A stretch of DNA of 64,000 nucleotides, taken from positions 5,831,501 to 5,895,500 of the forward strand of contig CP019636.1 of assembly GCA_002163975.1 (NCBI GenBank). The letters run 5' to 3'. The notes beneath the pieces are model-generated. The model did no database searches. It saw only the letters and a program-made list of their open reading frames with translations, and had not been told where the DNA came from. Made by a program: the position numbers and the translations under genes. Of the stretch, positions 17,909 to 27,292 are shown piece by piece (the stretch's first letter is position 1; each line of letters opens with the position of its first letter). Origin of the DNA: Nostocales cyanobacterium HT-58-2 (GTDB taxonomy: Bacteria; Cyanobacteriota; Cyanobacteriia; Cyanobacteriales; Nostocaceae).

Positions 17909-19234
17909 GTGACTTTCATCAATCACGTGATAACAGTCATCAAGAAAAAACTCTCCAGCCAATTCATTCGTAATGTTGGCTGGCTAAGTATCTCAGAGAT
18001 CATCTACAGAGCTTTACGCTTAGGGCTGGTTGTCATCATCGCACGGTTTTTGACCTCCTACGACTACGGTTTAGGAGCGATTGTGATGACAGTTCGTGAG
18101 TTTTCAATCACCTTTGCTGATATAGGTATTGGCGCAAAGATTATTCAGGCTGAAGAAGAAGAATTAGAGGATTTGTGTCACTCTGCATATTGGTTAAATT
18201 GGGTCGTTTTTTCGAGTTTATTTGTTATTCAGTCTATTGCGGCTTTTCCCATAGCTTGGTTTTATAAAAGTCCAAGTATTATTTTGCCAATTATTGTCTC
18301 AGGTTTTGCTTACTTAGTTTGGCCATTATCCATCATCCAAAAAACTCTTATACAAAGAGAAAACCGTCTGAAAGTTATAGCAATTACTGAGAGTAGTCAA
18401 AATATTATTGGCAGCATCTTGACTGCGATATTTGCTGTTTTAGGTATGGGTGTATGGTCATTTGTTTTGCCCGCAGTCTTAACATCACCTATAGAAACGA
18501 TAGTATACTACAAAGCACATTTTTGGCGTTTAAACACAAGATTTACCACAAAAAATTGGGATAAAATTCTCAAATTCGGTCATAACATTTTAGGAGTATC
18601 GTTATTAAGAACACTCAGAAATAATTTAGATTATTTATTAGTTGGTCGATTTGTTGGAATTCACGAATTAGGAATCTACTTCTTTGGTTTCAACGCCGGA
18701 TTAGGAATTAGTTTAAGTTTTATTAACGCTATTAATTCAGCAATTTTGCCTCACTTATGTGCGGCTCGTTCAGAATGGTCTAAATTTAAAAGCTCCTACC
18801 TGAGCAGTCTCAAAACAATTACCCTTACCATTGTTCCTTTTGTTCTCCTGCAAGCGAGTTTGGCTCATTTTTACGTACCAGTTGTTTTTGGTCATAAGTG
18901 GGAATCTGCGATTCCTGTTGTGATACTGATTTGTTTATCGGCAATTCCAAGACCTTTTGCAGATGCCGCATCCCAGTTACTGGTGGCTGTTGGTAAACCT
19001 CATCTAGACTTGCGTTGGAATATCATATTCACTGTAGTATTTACGATGGCAATCCTGATAGGAGTCCACTTGCAAGATTTTGGTGTAAGTACATCTTTCC
19101 TGTCAGCTCATTTAGGAGTTCACTGGCAAATTATTGTTGTAGCTATATCTGTTTTATTAGTTCATTTTATTTGCTTGCCTTTGTTTACATTGTGGGCTAC
19201 ACGTCACGTTTTCCCAAAAAATCATAAAATGTAG
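17909..19234 (+). CDS. Wzx-like oligosaccharide flippase (polysaccharide_synt/MVF family)
   Basis: 441 aa with about twelve to fourteen hydrophobic helices. The N-terminal signature is typical: a helix pair with VIIARFLTSYDYGLGAIVMT and a central FGHNILGVSLLRTLRNNLDYLLVGRFVG motif shared by lipid-linked-oligosaccharide flippases of this group. Start is GTG at 17909, 30 bases after the Wzc-like stop, so transcription is probably joint. Would move the undecaprenyl-linked unit across the inner membrane. Confidence 0.87.
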   Translation: MTFINHVITVIKKKLSSQFIRNVGWLSISEIIYRALRLGLVVIIARFLTSYDYGLGAIVMTVREFSITFADIGIGAKIIQAEEEELEDLCHSAYWLNWVVFSSLFVIQSIAAFPIAWFYKSPSIILPIIVSGFAYLVWPLSIIQKTLIQRENRLKVIAITESSQNIIGSILTAIFAVLGMGVWSFVLPAVLTSPIETIVYYKAHFWRLNTRFTTKNWDKILKFGHNILGVSLLRTLRNNLDYLLVGRFVGIHELGIYFFGFNAGLGISLSFINAINSAILPHLCAARSEWSKFKSSYLSSLKTITLTIVPFVLLQASLAHFYVPVVFGHKWESAIPVVILICLSAIPRPFADAASQLLVAVGKPHLDLRWNIIFTVVFTMAILIGVHLQDFGVSTSFLSAHLGVHWQIIVVAISVLLVHFICLPLFTLWATRHVFPKNHKM

Positions 19235-19242
19235 AGGTTTGC

Positions 19243-20301
19243 ATGAAACAAGTTTCTGTCATCATTCCAGTTTATAAAGTCGAAAAATATATAGCTGCTA
19301 CTGTCCAATCAGTTCTAGAGCAAACCTACAAAAATTTTGAGTTGCTCATCATTGATGATGGCTCTCCTGATAACAGTATAGAAATTTGTCAGCAATTTAC
19401 AGATAACAGAATTAAAATTATTAGGCAGGAAAATCGAGGAGTAGCGGCTGCGCGAAACACTGGTATCCGCCATGCTCAAGGAGAGTATTTGGCTTTCTTA
19501 GATGCAGATGACTTATGGGTACCAGAAAAACTAGCAAAACACGTTGAACATCTGGATAACTCACCAGCAGTAGGAGTGAGTTTTTGTCGCTCTGCTTTTA
19601 TCGATGAATTAGGGGAACCTTTAGGGATTTATCAGATAACTAAGCTCCAGGAAATTACTCCCCTTGATTTGCTTTGTCGCACCCCAATTGGGAATGGTTC
19701 AGTCCCAGTGATTCGGCGGGAAGTTTTTGAAGATATTGCATTTGAGGATAATCTCTATGGAGCAGTAGAAAACTTTTATTTTGATGATGATAGGCAACTG
19801 CACCCGTCAGAAGATGTGGAATTGTGGCTGCGCATTGCCATGAAAACTAAATGGCTCATTGAAGGCATTCCAGAAGCCTTGACACTGTATCGAGTCAATT
19901 CTCAAGGATTTTCAGCCCAACTGTTGAAAAAGTTAAAATCTTGGGAAACAATGCTAGAAAAAGCCCGTGCTTACGTCTCTCCAGAGTTAATGGCTGATTG
20001 GGAAAAGATAGCTATGGCTTATCAACTGCGGCATTTAGCCCGAAGGGCAGTCACCTTAGAAGCCGGTTCAACAGCTGTTCAGTTTGCCCATCGAGCCTTA
20101 TCTACCTACTGGCGCATCCTACTAGAAGAACCACGCCGTACATTGATTACCTTAGCTGCTGCCAATTTTCTTTTGTGGATGCCCAAACCGCTTTACCACC
20201 AAGTTCAGTCCCTTGCTTTAAAAATCACAGGCGATCGCCAAAGACGACGCATTCAGCAAGAGGAATCGCTTAAGAAGCCTCGTAGCCTGCAGCTGTCTTA
20301 A
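19243..20301 (+). CDS. GT2-family glycosyltransferase
   Basis: 352 aa, GT-A fold: SVIIPVYKVEKYI at the N-terminus, LLIIDDGSPDNS and the metal-binding DADD at ~88. Eight bases after the flippase stop, so in the same operon. The C-terminal ~120 residues include one or two amphipathic or hydrophobic segments. Sugar unknown. Confidence 0.88.
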   Translation: MKQVSVIIPVYKVEKYIAATVQSVLEQTYKNFELLIIDDGSPDNSIEICQQFTDNRIKIIRQENRGVAAARNTGIRHAQGEYLAFLDADDLWVPEKLAKHVEHLDNSPAVGVSFCRSAFIDELGEPLGIYQITKLQEITPLDLLCRTPIGNGSVPVIRREVFEDIAFEDNLYGAVENFYFDDDRQLHPSEDVELWLRIAMKTKWLIEGIPEALTLYRVNSQGFSAQLLKKLKSWETMLEKARAYVSPELMADWEKIAMAYQLRHLARRAVTLEAGSTAVQFAHRALSTYWRILLEEPRRTLITLAAANFLLWMPKPLYHQVQSLALKITGDRQRRRIQQEESLKKPRSLQLS

Positions 20302-20315
20302 ACTGATGTTTGTAC

Positions 20316-21368
20316 TCAACTCGTTAGCGATCGCACTTTTTTTAGTAGCAAGCCTATGACTTTGGGGCGCGATTGTGACGCAAACCACCAGGTGATAGCT
20401 GGCATTGCTAACGACTGTGGCATAAGTCCAACCCAAAGAAACCAAGTACTCAAAATCAGCTTTCTTTTCCAAGAAAAATCTGAATATTTCCAACTAGCCA
20501 AAAAACCTTTATAAGCTAAGATAAATTGCGAATCAAAAGGGGCTGGATGATTTTGCGGAGCCAAGCGCAAAGAAGTTAATCGGTCTTGCAGATGGAAGTA
20601 ATCACAAAAACCTATATCTTGAGGCACTTCATATCCTAACTTGGTAGCCTTATCACGCAAGACTTTATATTTCTGAAAGTCATGCTTGATTGACTTAGTA
20701 AATCTCTCACTTGTCACTCCATCTCTTGTTGACCACAAATTACTCCCATGTTGACGGTATCCTCCTAATGGCTCTTCTATAGAGACAATCTGACCATAAA
20801 AGGGTATAAGAGTTACCAAATAACCATCTGCAGAAATACGAAACTCACTCTCTGGTATGGGCAAGATTTCAGCTAAAGCAGCGCGACTGAAAGCATTGCC
20901 ACTCGTGACCAAACAGTTGTATCGTCCTTTTTGTAGCAAAATCGGCAATACGTTACCGCTATCAAGATGAATTTCGGGACGTGGGAGAGTGTCTATAAAC
21001 TTTTTATTTGCATCAACCAACTCCAAACGATATTGCACATTTGCCACACTCGGTTCCCAAGCTGCAATCACTCGCTCAACTGCATGAGGAAAAAGATAAT
21101 CATCTGCATCCAAAAAGATGATAATTTCCCCACGGCTCATTTGAAAACCTGCATTGAGCGCAGATGCCTGCCCACCATTTTTCTTGATTAAGGGAACAAT
21201 TCGTGTATTGTAGCTGGCAATAATTTCTTGGGAATTGTCGGTGGAACCATCATCCACCACAAGAACCTCGGTATTTGGGTAGGTCTGGCTTAAGGCACTA
21301 TCAATTGCTTCGCACAAAAACTGACTGTAGTTGTAGTTATTAATGATAATGCTTACTGGCAGCTGCAT
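20316..21368 (-). CDS. GT2-family glycosyltransferase
   Basis: 350 aa, GT-A fold: VSIIINNYNYSQFL, LVVDDGSTDNSQEI and the DADDYLF metal site, then a C-terminal domain that continues after the catalytic part. Convergent with the preceding forward gene, 14 bases between stops. Belongs to the same polysaccharide locus; acceptor unknown. Confidence 0.88.
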   Translation of the reverse strand: MQLPVSIIINNYNYSQFLCEAIDSALSQTYPNTEVLVVDDGSTDNSQEIIASYNTRIVPLIKKNGGQASALNAGFQMSRGEIIIFLDADDYLFPHAVERVIAAWEPSVANVQYRLELVDANKKFIDTLPRPEIHLDSGNVLPILLQKGRYNCLVTSGNAFSRAALAEILPIPESEFRISADGYLVTLIPFYGQIVSIEEPLGGYRQHGSNLWSTRDGVTSERFTKSIKHDFQKYKVLRDKATKLGYEVPQDIGFCDYFHLQDRLTSLRLAPQNHPAPFDSQFILAYKGFLASWKYSDFSWKRKLILSTWFLWVGLMPQSLAMPAITWWFASQSRPKVIGLLLKKVRSLTS

Positions 21369-21539
21369 TATTTCCCCTAATTCTGAGCTATTTTCAATAC
21401 ATAAGCGTTACTTTTTGCAAGCAGACTTTCGCCTGACTTAGTAGACCGTAAAGCTAGTATCTGTAACACTAACCTTAATAGAGAGTTTTGATCGAGGAGC
21501 TGCGCGTTGGCGTAGCCTGCGCTTTGCGCTTACGCTCAA

Positions 21540-21620
21540 ATTCAAAATTCAAAATTAGAAATTCAAAATTAAAAATCTTATTTTTGAATTTTGAACTTTG
21601 AATTTTGAATTCCCCCACAG
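21540..21620. repeat. AT-rich fold-back repeat
   Basis: Repeated TTCAAAATT units on the left and AATTTTGAA units on the right fold back on each other around TTAAAAATC. The same motif family appears at 61850-61920 and 58710-58750. A C/G hairpin CCCCC-ACA-GGGGG follows directly. Lies between the reverse-strand hydrolase gene (its 3' end) and the start of the GT2 gene at 21368. Confidence 0.55.
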
Positions 21621-21635
21621 GGGGTGACTGGCTGA

Positions 21636-22580
21636 TTAACCTAAAGTGCCAACTGCTTGTGCAATCAGCTTCGAGACCAAAGGCAAAATGTCGCGGTTCT
21701 TCGCATTCGCTTTTCCCTCAGTAAATATAACTAGAAGATAAGGGCGCTTGCCTGGTATTTCTATATACGCAGCATCGTGGCGAACTTGACTTGTCCAACC
21801 TGCCTTTGACCAAATTTGTGCTTCTTGGGGAAGACCACCACCCAAAAAGCCTGTCACTTGGTCTTCTTCAACATCTTTTGGTAAATCATTGGGGTTCAAA
21901 CTGCGTTTCATCAAAGCCATCATGGCTTGCGATCGCCCACTAGACACCGCCACACCACCGATAATACTATGTATCAACCGGGCGGTGGCATTTGTCGTGA
22001 GCATATTGCGATTCTCTAGCAACTCTCCTACAAATGCCCGTTCGCGTCCATAGGGTCCATCACACCAGGTTTTTTGGCAGACATTTATCGTTTCCATATC
22101 CGACCACCCAAGAGATTGGAAATAGCGGTTCACAATATTACGCTGCTGCTTCCACGTCTCAAAGGGTCCAGGTGGTAATTCTGGTCCGGAAGTGGTTCCA
22201 CTTAAGATGTCTACAACTAAACTCGTTGCATCATTGCTGGAGTCAACAATCATATCGCGCATGGCTCTTTCCAACTCTTTGGATGTGGAAATCATGCCTT
22301 TTTCCAGCCATTCGTTGACTGCGACTAAGTAAAACAGCTTCACCACACTGGCAGGGTAGATTCGTTCCACCCCACGATAAGTAAAACCACGAACCGGGTG
22401 AGCCCAAAAAGCATCTGGAGTTAAAGCGCCACCAGTGTTTACTAGAACAGGCGGATCGTAGACAATCCAAGTCAGAGCAATTTGGTTGCGGGCTAAACTT
22501 GGAAAGGCTGCCCAAGCTGCTTCTAAAATCCCATGACCAAGATTTTCTAGTTGTTCGTCTTTGTTAAAGAAGAAATTCAT
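21636..22580 (-). CDS. class A beta-lactamase-like serine hydrolase
   Basis: 314 aa with the penicillin-binding/beta-lactamase fold: PASVVK supplies the catalytic Ser and Lys (SxxK), SSN the SxN-type motif, and KAGW the K-x-G motif. No signal peptide is evident at the N-terminus (MNFFFNKDEQ), which is unusual for a true beta-lactamase. Cyanobacterial proteins of this kind are often of unknown substrate, so peptidoglycan amide or ester hydrolysis is a guess. Divergent from the NlpC/P60 gene with only 12 bases between starts. Confidence 0.8.
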   Translation of the reverse strand: MNFFFNKDEQLENLGHGILEAAWAAFPSLARNQIALTWIVYDPPVLVNTGGALTPDAFWAHPVRGFTYRGVERIYPASVVKLFYLVAVNEWLEKGMISTSKELERAMRDMIVDSSNDATSLVVDILSGTTSGPELPPGPFETWKQQRNIVNRYFQSLGWSDMETINVCQKTWCDGPYGRERAFVGELLENRNMLTTNATARLIHSIIGGVAVSSGRSQAMMALMKRSLNPNDLPKDVEEDQVTGFLGGGLPQEAQIWSKAGWTSQVRHDAAYIEIPGKRPYLLVIFTEGKANAKNRDILPLVSKLIAQAVGTLG

Positions 22581-22592
22581 TGTTATTCAAGG

Positions 22593-23297
22593 ATGTCCTC
22601 TCATCTAGAATCCAAAATCCAAAATCTCAAATCAGGTGAGTACCAGTGCCGAACTGACCTGAACTTATATGATTCTCCCAACTGTGACCGACTGGCAACT
22701 CAAGCGGCAACTGGGCGACACTTGTGGGTAACATCAAACTACCAGAATTCAGCAGTTGGGATATGTTTGTGTGAGGATGACTATCCAGGGTGGCTGTCGC
22801 TTTTAGATTTGAGTTTGTTACAACCATGCACTGTACCTTATAAAGCGAAAAGATTTTCCGAATATGAGATTAAAAAACAGTTAACAGAGGTGATTGCGTT
22901 TACTCAAAAAGCGATGCATCAACCAAATTATTACCTCTGGGGTGGTACAGTTGGACCAAATTACGACTGTTCGGGATTGATGCAAGCAGCGTTCGCCTCG
23001 GTGGGGATTCGTATACCTAGAGACGCCTATCAGCAGGAAGCTTTCACCCAACCCATCGCGCTGACAGAATTACAACCAGGTGACCTCGTGTTCTTTGGAA
23101 CTTCCCAAAAAGCAACTCATGTGGGACTCTATTTGGGAGATGGCTGCTACATCCATAGTTCTGGAAAAGATAAGGGACGCAATGGTATTGCCATTGATCC
23201 TCTTTCGGAACAAGGAGATGAGATCAGTCAGTCATATTATCAGCAACTACGCGGTGCTGGAAGAGTGGTTAGGAGTTACGAACCTCAAAGACGCTGA
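22593..23297 (+). CDS. NlpC/P60 cysteine peptidase (cell-wall type)
   Basis: 234 aa from the ATG at 22593. A TTG at 22551 would extend it into the neighbour's coding start and is less likely. N-terminal ~85 residues form an SH3b-like domain. The catalytic domain has the Cys in NYDCSGLMQ, His in THVGLYLGD and a third polar residue His in YIHSSG. Family members from cyanobacteria cleave gamma-D-glutamyl-diamino acid bonds of recycled cell-wall peptides. No signal peptide, so cytoplasmic action (recycling) is likely. Divergent neighbour is a beta-lactamase-fold hydrolase. Confidence 0.88.
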   Translation: MSSHLESKIQNLKSGEYQCRTDLNLYDSPNCDRLATQAATGRHLWVTSNYQNSAVGICLCEDDYPGWLSLLDLSLLQPCTVPYKAKRFSEYEIKKQLTEVIAFTQKAMHQPNYYLWGGTVGPNYDCSGLMQAAFASVGIRIPRDAYQQEAFTQPIALTELQPGDLVFFGTSQKATHVGLYLGDGCYIHSSGKDKGRNGIAIDPLSEQGDEISQSYYQQLRGAGRVVRSYEPQRR

Positions 23298-23312
23298 GGA
23301 TAAGAGAGGAAT

Positions 23313-24326
23313 ATGAGGAGTGGACTGGTTTCTAATGGGTTTGCTGGACAAAATGAGGCGATATCGTCGATTGTCCCAGATATTTCGGTTGTGGTGCCGG
23401 TGCATAATGAAGTGGAAAGTTTGCCTCACTTGTTGGAGGCGATCGCATCCACATTATCTGCGAGTGACTTGAGTTATGAAATCATCTGTGTGGATGACGG
23501 TTCCAAAGATGGTTCAGCACAGTTTCTCAAAGAACAAGCGCAAATCCGCAATGATTTAAAAGCGGTCATTTTGCGGCGCAACTACGGTCAAACTGCAGCG
23601 ATGGCTGCTGGGTTTAACTACGCCCTAGGGAAAACGATTGTAACTTTAGATGCTGATCTGCAAAATGATCCTGCTGATATCCCTATGTTATTGGCAAAGC
23701 TAGAGGAAGGTTACGATTTGGTCAGTGGTTGGCGCAAAAACCGACAAGATGGCGCTTTGAATCGATTACTCCCTTCCAAAATTGCCAACTGGCTCATTAG
23801 GCGAACTACAAGTGTAAACATTCATGACTACGGTTGTTCGCTCAAAGCTTACCGTGCTGAACTCGTGGCAGATATGAACCTTTATGGAGAACTGCATCGA
23901 TTTCTTCCGGCTCTAGCGTACATTGAAGGGGCAAGAATTACAGAAATGCCCGTGCGTCATCATGCCCGTCGCTTTGGTCACAGCAAGTATGGCATATGGC
24001 GGACGTTCCGAGTGTTGATGGATTTGTTAACGATTTTGTTTATGAAAAAGTTTCTCACACGCCCAATGCACGTTTTTGGGCTGTGGGGCTTGATTGCGAT
24101 GGCTTCAGGTGGGGCGATTGGAATCTACTTAACTTTTGTCAAATTTGCTTTTCATCAGGACATTGGCGATCGCCCTTTGCTGATTTTGGCGGTTCTTTTG
24201 TTGGTGACTGGAGTCCAGTTATTTTGCTTTGGTCTTTTGGCTGAGTTGCTGATGCGGACTTACCATGAATCCCAAGGACGTCCCATCTATCGTGTCCGCG
24301 AGGTAGTCACAAAAAGTTTAAAGTAA
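23313..24326 (+). CDS. GT2 DPM1/GtrB-like polyprenyl-phosphate sugar transferase
   Basis: 337 aa. GT-A catalytic domain: SVVVPVHNEVESL, CVDDGSKDGS and DADLQNDPADIP, the last being typical of the dolichyl/undecaprenyl-phosphate sugar synthases. Two C-terminal helices (VFGLWGLIAMASGGAIGI and LLILAVLLLVTGVQLFCFG) anchor it. Would charge undecaprenyl phosphate with a sugar for periplasmic transfer. 15 bases after the NlpC/P60 stop. Confidence 0.9.
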   Translation: MRSGLVSNGFAGQNEAISSIVPDISVVVPVHNEVESLPHLLEAIASTLSASDLSYEIICVDDGSKDGSAQFLKEQAQIRNDLKAVILRRNYGQTAAMAAGFNYALGKTIVTLDADLQNDPADIPMLLAKLEEGYDLVSGWRKNRQDGALNRLLPSKIANWLIRRTTSVNIHDYGCSLKAYRAELVADMNLYGELHRFLPALAYIEGARITEMPVRHHARRFGHSKYGIWRTFRVLMDLLTILFMKKFLTRPMHVFGLWGLIAMASGGAIGIYLTFVKFAFHQDIGDRPLLILAVLLLVTGVQLFCFGLLAELLMRTYHESQGRPIYRVREVVTKSLK

Positions 24327-24754
24327 TTTAGATCTAGCTATCAAAAAATTTTTGAGCTAAAACTGAAGCCATCTAAGAGGATGTTTGTAAAGTCTAATTT
24401 ATGACTTGCCTTGGCGACTGGAAGTCACGGCTGCACAGACAAAACCCACCTGCGTGGGTTCAAAATCCTTGATTTTTCATTAGTCCGCGCAGGAGGACTT
24501 CGTTTGTGTAGTAGCGAATTATATTCGCCCAATACTTTTCAAACATTCTCTTTAACTGGCTTTAATAGTTTTCCAGAATACCAATTCTCTCAATTAAACC
24601 TACACATTGTTTGTAGTAGCGCTTAAGCGCAATTACGAACCTTTTCTCATCTGTAGCCAGATTTCGAGAAATGGTATTTCTATTTCTTGGTTATTGAATT
24701 TAAATGAATTTGCTGGTAAAAGATTAAACAAAGGCCAATTAATAGGCATCTGCT
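24327..24754. other. gap with fold-back element before the MFS gene
   Basis: Apart from the fold-back element at 24413-24528 the gap is AT-rich and holds no credible gene; short forward frames of 60-70 codons in it match nothing I recognise. Confidence 0.5.
24413..24528. repeat. fold-back (MITE-like) element
   Basis: A chain of hairpins: AACCCAC-CTGC-GTGGGTT, AGTCC-GCGCAGGA-GGACT, and GCGAAT-TAT-ATTCGC. The outer parts can pair over a longer distance (GGCTGCACAGACAAAAC with GTTTGTGTAGTAG). I recall similar stretches as dispersed repeats in heterocyst-forming cyanobacteria, but could not search. No gene inside. Confidence 0.6.
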
Positions 24755-25987
24755 GTGAATATGTCTCGCACAATCGATCCCCAATTACGGAGTAACCTGC
24801 TGGTTTTATTTGCAGCAGGTTTATTATTCTGGTCTAGCTTGGCTTCGTTACTGCCAACATTACCACTTTATATCGAGTCTGTGGGCGCAACAAAGCAGCA
24901 AATTGGGATTGTGATGGGTGGTTTTGCGATCGGACTGTTATTATTTCGCCCTTGGTTAGGACGCTTGGCAGATCGGCGGGGTCGTAAAATTGTGTTACTC
25001 ATCGGTACGCTCGTAGCCGCTATTGCACCCCTTGGTTACTTATTCGTCAAACCGATTCCCCTGCTGATAGTACTACGTGCTTTTCATGGTATCAGCATCG
25101 CTGCTTTTACCACTGGTTTCAACGCATTGGTGGCAGACATAGCCCCCCTGGAAAAACGCGGTGAAATCATTGGCTACATGAGCTTAGTCAATCCGATTGG
25201 GATAGCAATTGGACCGGCTTTGGGTGGATATTTGCAAGCTGGGGTTGGTAACGAGATTTTATTTCTCACCAGTGCAGAATTGGCTTTTGTTGGCTTTTTG
25301 GGAATCTTGCCAATTTTCAACCCAACAGTGGTCACAAAACAACAAGAGGATACGGTAAACAGTCAATTTTGGCGAATTTTAATCAGTCCTAGAGTAAAAA
25401 CTCCAGCAACAATTATGTTGCTGGTTGGTTTGGCTTTTGGTGCTTTACACACCTTTATCCCATTGTTCATAAAATCAATAGGGATACAGTTGAATCCAGG
25501 GTTGTTTTATACAACAGCAGCAATTTCCAGTTTTGGTGTACGGCTATTCACTGGTAAGGCGAGCGATCGCCTTGGTCGTGGTTTGTTTGTTACGCTAAGT
25601 TTAGTTTTTTACACCTTGTCAATGTCTGTTTTGTGGCTAGCCAACAGTCCCACAGCTTTCCTGTTTGCAGCAATTATTGAAGGGGCTGGTTCTGGCACTT
25701 TGATTCCCATGATTGCAGCTATGATGGTGGATCGAGCGCACGCCTATGAACGGGGGCAAATATTTGCTATTTGTTTAATGGGCTTAGATGTTGGAATTGC
25801 GATCGCAGGTCCAGCTCTTGGTTCCATTGCCGAGTATATCGACTATAGAAATATGTTTGGTTTATGCGCTTGCTTGACATTCTTAAGTATTTTCATCTTT
25901 CTCACACAATCCAGCAAGGACTTACTTAGCTCCTTGCGTTTTGCTCTCGGTCGAGGTCAAGATGCTTACGCCTTAAAAGACACATGA
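24755..25987 (+). CDS. major facilitator superfamily transporter
   Basis: 410 aa, twelve predicted helices. The MFS signature GxLaDRrGRK is present as GRLADRRGRKIVLLIG between helices 2 and 3 with a degenerate copy SDRLGRG in the second half. Resembles the drug/efflux subfamily. Substrate unknown. No neighbour indicates a pathway. Confidence 0.88.
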   Translation: MNMSRTIDPQLRSNLLVLFAAGLLFWSSLASLLPTLPLYIESVGATKQQIGIVMGGFAIGLLLFRPWLGRLADRRGRKIVLLIGTLVAAIAPLGYLFVKPIPLLIVLRAFHGISIAAFTTGFNALVADIAPLEKRGEIIGYMSLVNPIGIAIGPALGGYLQAGVGNEILFLTSAELAFVGFLGILPIFNPTVVTKQQEDTVNSQFWRILISPRVKTPATIMLLVGLAFGALHTFIPLFIKSIGIQLNPGLFYTTAAISSFGVRLFTGKASDRLGRGLFVTLSLVFYTLSMSVLWLANSPTAFLFAAIIEGAGSGTLIPMIAAMMVDRAHAYERGQIFAICLMGLDVGIAIAGPALGSIAEYIDYRNMFGLCACLTFLSIFIFLTQSSKDLLSSLRFALGRGQDAYALKDT

Positions 25988-26114
25988 GTCGTGAAAAGGG
26001 CATGAAACCATCCTTACTTTGCGAAGAGCTAAGTCCTGATTTCTCTACAGAAACTCTTGGCGAAAGCTCATACGCCTCTCGTGCAATCATGTTATTTTCG
26101 ACTTTTGCTATCAA

Positions 26115-26188
26115 CGGGCGAGGAGGGATTCGAACCCCCGACACCGTGGTCCGTAGCCACGTGCTCTAGTCCACTGAGCTACACGCCC
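26115..26188 (-). tRNA. tRNA-Arg(ACG)
   Basis: Reverse-strand cloverleaf: acceptor GGGCGTG / CTCGCCC (one U-U mismatch), D-arm AGCTCAGTGG, anticodon stem GTGG with loop CTACGGA giving ACG, and T-arm GGGTTCGAATCCC. Discriminator G, no encoded CCA. The loop base after the anticodon is G. Confidence 0.93.
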
Positions 26189-26224
26189 TTGTCACAGAAT
26201 CTAATATTAGCACACCCTTTTTAA

Positions 26225-26731
26225 ATGACGCAAGAAAATTCTGAAATTTTATCTACTAACTTGAGCCATCTAGATCATCAAGGTCAAGCTCAGATGGTGG
26301 ATGTGTCTGGCAAAGAATCTACTGTCCGCCAAGCTGTAGCCGCTGCCCGAGTCAGAATGTTAAAAGAAACTTTTACTGCCATTCAAGCAGGGAATACTCC
26401 CAAAGGAGATGTGTTAGCAACTGCAAGACTAGCTGGGATTATGGCAGCTAAACAAACAGCTTGTTTAATTCCCCTATGTCATCCTTTACCGTTGCAAAAA
26501 ATCGAAGTACAGGTGACACCTGATCCGGAATTACCAGGTTATCAAATTCAAGCAACAGTCAAGACGAAAGCGGAAACTGGGGTGGAAATGGAAGCCTTAA
26601 CAGCCGTTTCTGTTGCTGCGCTTACCTTATACGATATGGCAAAAGCCTTGGAAAAGTCGATTCAAATTGAATTGATTAGATTGGTAAGTAAGACTGGCGG
26701 GAAATCAGGAGATTATTCCCAGCCAGTTTGA
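26225..26731 (+). CDS. moaC: cyclic pyranopterin monophosphate synthase (MoaC)
   Basis: 168 aa, full-length MoaC of molybdenum-cofactor synthesis; converts the MoaA product to cyclic pyranopterin monophosphate. Hallmarks are MVDVSGKESTVRQAVA, KQTACLIPLCHPLPL with the catalytic region, and GVEMEALTAVSVAALTLYDM with the KALEKSI tail. No other moa gene is close. Confidence 0.95.
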   Translation: MTQENSEILSTNLSHLDHQGQAQMVDVSGKESTVRQAVAAARVRMLKETFTAIQAGNTPKGDVLATARLAGIMAAKQTACLIPLCHPLPLQKIEVQVTPDPELPGYQIQATVKTKAETGVEMEALTAVSVAALTLYDMAKALEKSIQIELIRLVSKTGGKSGDYSQPV

Positions 26732-26740
26732 TGTATTATC

Positions 26741-26935
26741 CTACTCAATGTCGCCTACAGCCTCACTTACATCAGTGGGAGTCTGGTACTCCTGTTCTGG
26801 TAATTGCTCCAATACTGCAAGGGCGTTTTCGTCAGCACCATTTTTTCGAGCATGCTCAATCAAATCTTGTTTGTTGACAGGATAGTCAACACCTTTCAAA
26901 TGTTTTTGTAATTGAACTGGATTTACTTTAGGCAT
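26741..26935 (-). CDS. DUF2795 small protein
   Basis: 64 aa. The core QLQKHLKGVDYPVNKQDLIEHARKNGADE is the DUF2795 pattern, a short helix-rich domain of unknown role common in actinobacteria and cyanobacteria. Convergent with moaC, nine bases between stops. Confidence 0.85.
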   Translation of the reverse strand: MPKVNPVQLQKHLKGVDYPVNKQDLIEHARKNGADENALAVLEQLPEQEYQTPTDVSEAVGDIE

Positions 26936-27292
26936 TTTTGTCCACCTCTAAAAGTTATTTCCATCTTTACAAGTGGATATTTTTGCTACCTCTATCGAAA
27001 AGATTAACCGATATTAATTTATGAGAATCAAAAGTCATCCACATGGTTGATGAATTAAGTGATTAGCATTTGATGTTCAAAACCAAAATATCCGTGCTGA
27101 TACAAGTGATTTCAAGCTTCGAGTGCTACTTTTTTATACTTTCTACTTAGATAATACAAGAGTAATACAAGTTTCAAATGCGAGGTTCAAGATAAGAGCC
27201 TTCCAATTTTTCAGTGAAATTTCGGTTGGAAATACAAGATAAGTAACACTAAAGTGTGATGAAATTTCTTACAAAGTGAGCAAGGTATAGAG
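26936..27292. other. gap upstream of the PTPA-CTERM protein
   Basis: AT-rich, no gene seen. It must hold the promoters of the divergent DUF2795 gene and the PTPA-CTERM gene. An AGATAA-spaced purine stretch precedes the ATG at 27293. Confidence 0.4.

Noticed and set aside
25984..26169. 61-codon frame ending in tRNA-Arg
   Set aside because: Overlaps the tRNA on the opposite strand; no family resemblance.
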